Shown: piece after piece, positions 59,178 to 64,000 of the stretch
How positions within the stretch are numbered: position 1 is the first letter of the stretch
How the letters are laid out: every line of letters begins with the position of its first letter
NCBI RefSeq assembly: GCF_008704535.1
Contig: NZ_CP023701.1
Span: 7,172,001 to 7,236,000, forward strand
DNA from: Streptomyces subrutilus
GTDB taxonomy: Bacteria > Actinomycetota > Actinomycetes > Streptomycetales > Streptomycetaceae
Direction of reading: 5' to 3'
DNA: 64,000 bases
Made by a program: the position numbers and the translations under genes
The notes under the pieces: model-generated
The model's input: only the letters and a program-made list of their open reading frames with translations
What the model was told of the DNA's origin: nothing
Databases searched by the model: none

Positions 59178-59209
59178 GCGCCCCCGGACGCCGCCGCGTC
59201 CGGGGGCGC
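59178..59209 (+). terminator. Terminator of the RiPP-type operon
   Basis: A perfect 14-bp stem, GCGCCCCCGGACGC with GCGTCCGGGGGCGC, over a CGCC loop begins 22 bp after the DUF5825 stop. Confidence 0.85.
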
Positions 59210-59270
59210 GCCCGCGCCGGGCTCCGCCCGAACGCCCGCGCGTTGCGCAGGGTGCTTCGTCCGGTCACAG

Positions 59271-59286
59271 AGTGGTTGAGACCACT
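59271..59286 (+). promoter_or_regulatory. DasR-responsive element (dre)
   Basis: AGTGGTTGAGACCACT matches the GntR-type DasR consensus A(G/C)TGGTCTAGACCA(G/C)T at 14 of 16 positions, including both arms. It lies 103 bp before the sugar-binding protein ATG. DasR represses chitin and N-acetylglucosamine genes until glucosamine-6-phosphate binds. Confidence 0.75.
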
Positions 59287-59388
59287 TGTCCCCGTGTTTA
59301 AGTCGTTCTAGCCTCCTCCCAGTTGTGCAGTACGGAACAGGCGTTGCGCATGTCGCAACGCGCTCGCCCTCGACTCCTGGGACCGCCC

Positions 59389-60693
59389 ATGAAGCTCCGC
59401 TCCCGCATAGCCGTACCCCTCGCCGCGATGGTGCTGGCCGGGCTCACGGCCACCGCCTGCGCCCCCCAGACCTCCGTCAACGGCTCCACGAAGGACGAGA
59501 AGTCCGGCACCCTGCGCGTGTGGCTCTTCCAGGAGGTCAACAACGACCCGAAGAAGAAGGTCGTCGAGCAGGCCGTGACCGCGTTCACCCAGCGGAACAA
59601 GGACGCCGAGGTCGAGATCGAGTACATCCCGGTCGAAACCCGCGCCCAGCGCATCAAGGCCGCCTTCAACGACCCGAAGAGCGCCCCCGACCTGATCGAG
59701 TACGGGAACACCGACACCGCCGGGTACGTCAAGGACGGCGGCCTCGCCGACATCAGCGCGGAGTTCGGCGACTGGCCCGAGGCCAAGGACACCGACCCGA
59801 CCGCCACGCGGTCGGTCACCGTCGGCGGGAAGGTCTACGGCGCGCCCTTCTTCGTCGGTGTCCGCGCCCTGTACTACCGCACCGACGTCTTCACCGAGCT
59901 CGGGCTCCAGCCGCCCCGCACCCAGGACGAACTGGTCGCGACGGCCAAGGCCGTCCGCAAGGCCCGCCCCGAGCTGTACGGGCTGGCCGTCGGCGGCGCC
60001 TACACCTACGGCGCGATGCCGTTCATCTGGGCCAACGGCGGAGAACTGGCCGTGGAGAGCGGGGGTGCCCACAAGGCCGCGATCGACAGCCCCGCCGCCC
60101 GCAAGGGCATCGAGACCTACACCTCGCTCTTCGGCGACGACAACTGTCCCGCCGCCAAGTGCGCCGCCATGGGGGGCAACGCGACCGTGACCGCCTTCGC
60201 CGCGGGCAACGCCGCCATGGCCATCGGCGGCGACTTCAGCCACCAGGCCGTCGAGGCGGGCGCGGTCAAGGGCAAGTACGCCGTCGTCCCGCTGCCCGGC
60301 CTCAAGGACGGCGAGATCGCCCCGGCCTTCGCCGGCGGCAACAACATCGGCGTCCTGAAGAGCACCTCCCACCGCACCCTCGCCGTCGACCTGATGAAGC
60401 AGCTCGCGGGCAAGGACACCCAGCGGGGCCTCTTCGACGCGATGGGCTTCCTGCCCACCTACACCGACGTCCGCGCCGAGGCCGCCAAGAAGGACCCCTT
60501 CGTCGAACCGTTCGTCAGGACCCTCGCGGCCGGCGCCAAGTTCGTCCCGGCCTCCCCGGGCTGGGGCCAGATCGACGCCTCCACCGTCCTGCCCACGATG
60601 TTCCAGGAGATCGTCAGCGGCAAGAAGGACGTGGCCGCCGCCTCCGGCGACGCGGCGAAGAAGATGGACGCCGCCTTCTCCAGCGCGGGCTGA
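59389..60693 (+). CDS. Sugar ABC transporter substrate-binding lipoprotein (DasA-like)
   Basis: A 434-residue family 1 solute-binding protein. ATG 59389 gives a lipoprotein signal (MKLRSRIAVPLAAMVLAGLT followed by ATAC); an ATG at 59350 is the alternative. The mature part shows GTLRVWLFQEVNNDPKKKVV, VEIEYIPVETRAQRIKAAFN, PDLIEYGNTDTAGYV and PGWGQIDASTVLPTMFQEIV. This pattern resembles oligosaccharide binders such as DasA (chitobiose). The dre upstream supports an amino-sugar or chito-oligosaccharide substrate. Two permeases follow and no ATPase gene, as expected for systems served by the shared ATPase MsiK. Confidence 0.88.
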   Translation: MKLRSRIAVPLAAMVLAGLTATACAPQTSVNGSTKDEKSGTLRVWLFQEVNNDPKKKVVEQAVTAFTQRNKDAEVEIEYIPVETRAQRIKAAFNDPKSAPDLIEYGNTDTAGYVKDGGLADISAEFGDWPEAKDTDPTATRSVTVGGKVYGAPFFVGVRALYYRTDVFTELGLQPPRTQDELVATAKAVRKARPELYGLAVGGAYTYGAMPFIWANGGELAVESGGAHKAAIDSPAARKGIETYTSLFGDDNCPAAKCAAMGGNATVTAFAAGNAAMAIGGDFSHQAVEAGAVKGKYAVVPLPGLKDGEIAPAFAGGNNIGVLKSTSHRTLAVDLMKQLAGKDTQRGLFDAMGFLPTYTDVRAEAAKKDPFVEPFVRTLAAGAKFVPASPGWGQIDASTVLPTMFQEIVSGKKDVAAASGDAAKKMDAAFSSAG

Positions 60694-60707
60694 CCGGGCC
60701 CGTCGAC

Positions 60708-61679
60708 ATGGCGCACGAAGCGACGGCCACCCGTCCGGAGCAGGTCACCGCGAAGACCGCTCCGGCCCCGGCCCCCCAGCCCGAGCGGGCCCCCGGCGGA
60801 CGCCACGGCAGCCGCTGGACACCCTGGCTCTACCTCGCACCCGCACTCGTCGTACTCGCCGCCCTGCTGGTCTACCCGATCTACCAGCTCGGCCTGATCT
60901 CCTTCCTCGAATACACCCAGGCCCAGGTCAGCGGCGGTGAGCCCACCACCTTCAAGGGACTGGGCAACTACCGGACGCTGTTCTCCGACAGCCAGTTCTG
61001 GCAGGTCCTGCTGGCGACGGTCGTCTTCGCCGCCGCCTGCGTGGTCACCACGCTCGCCGCCGGCTGCGCGCTCGCCGTCCTGCTCACCCGCGTCCGCGCG
61101 CTGCCCCGCCTCGCCCTGATGCTGGCCGCGCTCGGCGCGTGGGCCACTCCCGCCGTCACCGGATCCACCGTGTGGGTGTTCCTCTTCGACCCCGACTACG
61201 GACCGGTCAACCGGCTGCTCGGCCTCGGCGACTTCTCCTGGACCTACGGCCGCTACAGCGCCTTCGCCCTCGTCCTGCTCGAAGTCGTCTGGTGCTCCTT
61301 CCCGTTCGTCATGGTGACCGTGTACGCGGGCATCAAGGCGATCCCCTCCGAGGTGCTGGAGGCCGCCGCGCTCGACGGCGCCTCGCAGTGGCGCATCTGG
61401 CGCTCGGTCATCGCGCCCATGCTGCGCCCCATCCTGATCGTCGTCACCATCCAGTCGATCATCTGGGACTTCAAGGTCTTCACCCAGATCTACGTGATGA
61501 CCTCCGGCGGAGGCATCGCCGGGCAGAACCTCGTCCTCAACGTGTACGCGTACCAGAAGGCCTTCGCGTCCTCGCAGTACAGCCTGGGCTCGGCCATCGG
61601 CATCGTCATGCTGCTGATCCTGCTGGCCGTCACCCTCGTCTATCTGCGCCTCATGCGACGCCAGGGAGAAGAACTGTGA
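60708..61679 (+). CDS. Sugar ABC transporter permease (DasB-like)
   Basis: A 323-residue MalF-type permease. After a Pro/Ala-rich cytoplasmic lead (1-38) come six membrane segments, starting WLYLAPALVVLAALLVYPIY. The cytoplasmic EAA loop is LEAAALDGASQWRIWRSVI, and IWDFKVFTQIYVMTSGGGIA is typical for the family. ATG 60708 lies 15 bp after the binding-protein stop. It pairs with the next gene to form the transmembrane channel. Confidence 0.9.
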   Translation: MAHEATATRPEQVTAKTAPAPAPQPERAPGGRHGSRWTPWLYLAPALVVLAALLVYPIYQLGLISFLEYTQAQVSGGEPTTFKGLGNYRTLFSDSQFWQVLLATVVFAAACVVTTLAAGCALAVLLTRVRALPRLALMLAALGAWATPAVTGSTVWVFLFDPDYGPVNRLLGLGDFSWTYGRYSAFALVLLEVVWCSFPFVMVTVYAGIKAIPSEVLEAAALDGASQWRIWRSVIAPMLRPILIVVTIQSIIWDFKVFTQIYVMTSGGGIAGQNLVLNVYAYQKAFASSQYSLGSAIGIVMLLILLAVTLVYLRLMRRQGEEL

Positions 61680-62554
61680 GCCGCACCGCCACCCTCCCCG
61701 CCGCCCCGGCCCGCACCTCCCGGCTCCGTCCGCGCCGTCCCGGGCGGCTGGCGGCCGAGGCCGCCGCGCTCCTCGTCGCGGTGGCCGTGGCGTTCCCGCT
61801 GTACTGGATGGTGCTCTCCGCCTTCAAGCCGGCCGGCGAGATCCAGTCCACCGACGCCCGGCCCTGGACGCTGGCCCCGTCGCTCGACTCGTTCCGCCGC
61901 GTGTTCGAGCAGCAGGAATTCGGTCGCTACTTCCTCAACAGCCTCTTCGTCGCGGGATCGGTCGTGCTGGCCTCCGCGCTGATCGCCTTCCTCGCGGCCA
62001 CGGCGGTCACCCGCTTCCGGTTCCGGTTCCGCACCACCCTGCTCATCATGTTCCTGGTGGCGCAGATGGTGCCGATCGAGGCCCTGACGATCCCGCTGTT
62101 CTTCCTGATGCGCGACACGGGCCAGCTCAACACCCTCTGGTCGCTGGTCCTGCCCCACATCGCCTTCTCCCTCCCGTTCGCCATCTGGATGCTGCGCGGC
62201 TTCGTGAAGGCGGTCCCCGAGGCGCTGGAGGAGGCCGCGTACATCGACGGCGCGAGCCGGACCAGGTTCCTGTGGCAGATCCTCTTCCCGCTCGTCTTTC
62301 CCGGGCTGGTGGCGACGAGCGTCTTCTCCTTCATCTCGACCTGGAACGACTTCCTCTTCGCCAAGTCGTTCATCATCAGCGACACCTCCCAGTCCACCCT
62401 CCCGATGGCGCTCCTGGTCTTCTTCAAGCCGGACGAGAACGACTGGGGCGGGATCATGGCCGGCTCCACGGTCATGACGCTGCCGGTGCTCGTCTTCTTC
62501 GTGCTCGTGCAGCGCCGCCTGGTCTCCGGGCTCGGCGGTGCGGTCAAGGACTGA
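61676..62554 (+). CDS. Sugar ABC transporter permease (DasC-like)
   Basis: A 292-residue MalG-type permease starting at GTG 61676, overlapping the previous stop (GTGA). Six membrane segments are visible (AAALLVAVAVAFPLYWMVLS first). The EAA loop is LEEAAYIDGASRTRFLWQIL, with FISTWNDFLFAKSFI and PMALLVFFKPDENDWGGIMA near the C-terminus. It completes the importer. No ATPase or glycosidase gene follows in the window. Confidence 0.9.
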   Translation: MSRTATLPAAPARTSRLRPRRPGRLAAEAAALLVAVAVAFPLYWMVLSAFKPAGEIQSTDARPWTLAPSLDSFRRVFEQQEFGRYFLNSLFVAGSVVLASALIAFLAATAVTRFRFRFRTTLLIMFLVAQMVPIEALTIPLFFLMRDTGQLNTLWSLVLPHIAFSLPFAIWMLRGFVKAVPEALEEAAYIDGASRTRFLWQILFPLVFPGLVATSVFSFISTWNDFLFAKSFIISDTSQSTLPMALLVFFKPDENDWGGIMAGSTVMTLPVLVFFVLVQRRLVSGLGGAVKD

Positions 62555-62568
62555 GGGACGCGGGGACG

Positions 62569-62610
62569 GTACGGGACCCGCGTGCGGGAGCACGTGCGCG
62601 GTTCCCGTAC
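62569..62610 (+). terminator. Hairpin after the ABC importer operon
   Basis: GTACGGGA pairs with TCCCGTAC across a G+C-rich, partly self-complementary interior, beginning 14 bp after the permease stop. Confidence 0.5.
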
Positions 62611-62768
62611 GGGCGTCCGTACCGGCGTCCGCGCGCGGCTTCCCCGGCGCGGCCGGATCCGCGCGCCGTGCCTTGCCCGGGCGGGGGCGCGGACGCATGC
62701 TCGGGACCGTTCCCCACCGCCGGGGCGGACCTCCCGCGGACCGCAGGGGACCTCAGACCGGAGCCGCC

Positions 62769-64000
62769 ATGCCCCCGCCCGCCGTCACGCCCCCGCCCCC
62801 GCCCGCCGCCCCGCCCCCCTCGCGGGACGAGCGCGGGGCCCGTCGGCTCGCCCTCGTGGGCGGGTCGCTCGGCAACCTCGTCGAGTGGTACGACTGGTTC
62901 GTCTACGCCAGCTTCGCGATCTACTTCGCCGACTCCTTCTTCCCCGGCGACAACCCCACCACCCAGCTGATGAACACGGCCGGGATCTTCGCCGTCGGCT
63001 TCCTGATGCGCCCGGTCGGCGGCTGGGTCCTCGGCCGCGCGGCCGACCGGCACGGACGCAAGAGCGCCCTCACCCTCACCGTCACCATGATGTCGGCGGC
63101 CGCCCTGCTGATCGCCGTCGCCCCGACCTACGACCGGGCCGGGTACCTCGGCGCCCTCGTCCTGCTGCTCGCCCGCCTGCTCCAAGGGCTGAGCATCGGC
63201 GGGGAGTACGCGGCCAGCGCCACCTACCTGACCGAGGCCTCGGCCCCCGGCCGGCGCGGGCTCGGCTCGTCCTTCCAGTACGTCTCGATGACCTGCGGCC
63301 AACTGCTCGGCCTGGGCATCCTCATCACCCTGCAACACACCCTCACCACGGATCAGTTGGAGGACTGGGGGTGGCGCATCCCGTTCCTGGTCGGCGCGCT
63401 CTTCGCGGTCGTCGTCTTCTGGCTGCGGCGCCGGCTCCGGGAGACGGACGCGTTCGAGGAGGAGGTGGCGGCGGCGGGCGAGGCACGCGACGCCCGTGCG
63501 CGCGGCTCGCTGAAAGCCCTGTGGGAGCACCGGCGGCAGGCCGGGCTGGTCATGGCGCTCACCCTCGGAGGCACCGTGGCCTACTACACGTACACCACCT
63601 ACCTCACCAAGTACCTCGTCGGCAGCGCCGGCCTGCCCAAGACCACGGCCACGCTGGTCAGCTTCACCGCGCTCGCCCTCTTCGCGGTGCTCCAGCCGTT
63701 CGCCGGGATGCTCTCCGACCGGATCGGCCGTCGCCCGCTGCTGGTCACCTTCGCGGTCGGCTGCACGGTCGGCACCTACCCGATCATGACCGCCCTCGGC
63801 TCGGTCTCGTCCTACTGGTCCGCGCTCGGACTGTCCCTGACGGCCCTGGTCATTGTCACCGGCTACACCTCCATCAACGCGGCCGTCAAGGCCGAGCTGT
63901 TCCCGACGCGCGTGCGCGCCCTCGGCGTGGCGCTCCCGTACGCCGTCGCGAACGCGTTGTTCGGCGGTACGGCGGAGTACGTGGCGCTGTGGTTCAAGAG
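62769..64000 (+). CDS. MHS-family metabolite/proton symporter, partial
   Basis: Open to the window end (410 codons seen), so the C-terminus is missing. ATG 62769 has GGAG upstream. After a Pro-rich lead comes the metabolite:H+ symporter start GNLVEWYDWFVYASFAIYFA, then FLMRPVGGWVLGRAADRHGR, LLQGLSIGGEYAASATYLTE and FAGMLSDRIGRRPLLVTFAV. This matches ShiA/KgtP/ProP-type transporters, which import organic acids or compatible solutes. The substrate cannot be told from sequence. It is probably unrelated to the sugar importer, from which a hairpin separates it. Confidence 0.88.
   Translation, partial: MPPPAVTPPPPPAAPPPSRDERGARRLALVGGSLGNLVEWYDWFVYASFAIYFADSFFPGDNPTTQLMNTAGIFAVGFLMRPVGGWVLGRAADRHGRKSALTLTVTMMSAAALLIAVAPTYDRAGYLGALVLLLARLLQGLSIGGEYAASATYLTEASAPGRRGLGSSFQYVSMTCGQLLGLGILITLQHTLTTDQLEDWGWRIPFLVGALFAVVVFWLRRRLRETDAFEEEVAAAGEARDARARGSLKALWEHRRQAGLVMALTLGGTVAYYTYTTYLTKYLVGSAGLPKTTATLVSFTALALFAVLQPFAGMLSDRIGRRPLLVTFAVGCTVGTYPIMTALGSVSSYWSALGLSLTALVIVTGYTSINAAVKAELFPTRVRALGVALPYAVANALFGGTAEYVALWFK

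Noticed and set aside
1..64000. CRISPR arrays, tRNA or rRNA genes, transposases or att sites
   Set aside because: No spaced identical repeats, cloverleaf-like sequence, transposase motif or integrase gene was found by eye. The only mobile-element trace is the HA remnant.

Overview
The window is about 72% G+C with long, tightly packed genes, TTA codons confined to a few accessory genes, SARP/AfsR-type regulators and a DasR-type operator. All of this points to a Streptomyces chromosome. No rRNA, tRNA, insertion sequence or CRISPR array is visible.

Layout. Positions 1-7,440 are flanking genes: the N-terminal two thirds of a large secreted protein, a broken helicase-associated gene joined to the 3' end of a modA gene, and two paralogous NmrA-type reductases around an AraC regulator. 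Positions 7,676-46,151 hold a large nonribosomal peptide cluster. It contains a cation/proton antiporter, a flavin reductase, a tryptophan halogenase, a SARP regulator, an aldehyde dehydrogenase, six NRPS proteins, a type II thioesterase, MbtH, a P450, a phosphopantetheinyl transferase, an AlkZ-like protein, an MFS exporter, two acyl-CoA-dehydrogenase-like flavoproteins, a GNAT protein, a threonine aldolase, a DUF2461 protein, an SHMT homologue and an AfsR-like regulator. Positions 46,351-49,824 carry a small secreted protein with five DMPWG motifs and a second AfsR-like regulator. Then come MarR, NlpC/P60 and VOC genes. Positions 53,148-59,155 form a compact RiPP-type operon: exporter, S9 peptidase, 39-residue peptide, B12-type radical SAM C-methyltransferase and DUF5825 protein. 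Positions 59,271-62,554 are a DasR-box-controlled sugar ABC importer, followed by a partial MHS-family symporter.

How the NRPS genes may work together (inference). The halogenase and flavin reductase chlorinate tryptophan, probably at C6. An A-PCP protein with MbtH loads it, the P450 beta-hydroxylates the carrier-bound residue and the type II thioesterase releases it. A threonine aldolase homologue cleaves it to a chloroindole aldehyde, and the aldehyde dehydrogenase oxidises that to chloroindole-3-carboxylate. A second A domain that lacks the amino-group-binding Asp would activate this acid as starter. Cyclization (Cy) domains and a Cy-A-PCP protein, translationally coupled to an SHMT homologue, would add an oxazoline. 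Two C-A-PCP proteins, one ending in a Cys-type thioesterase, finish the chain. From memory this matches the published JBIR-34/JBIR-35 (fmo) cluster, where the SHMT homologue FmoH supplies alpha-methylserine for a 4-methyloxazoline and 6-chloro-4-hydroxyindole-3-carboxylate is an intermediate. I could not run a comparison.

The least explained systems are the RiPP-type operon and the DMPWG-repeat secreted peptide next to two AfsR-like regulators.
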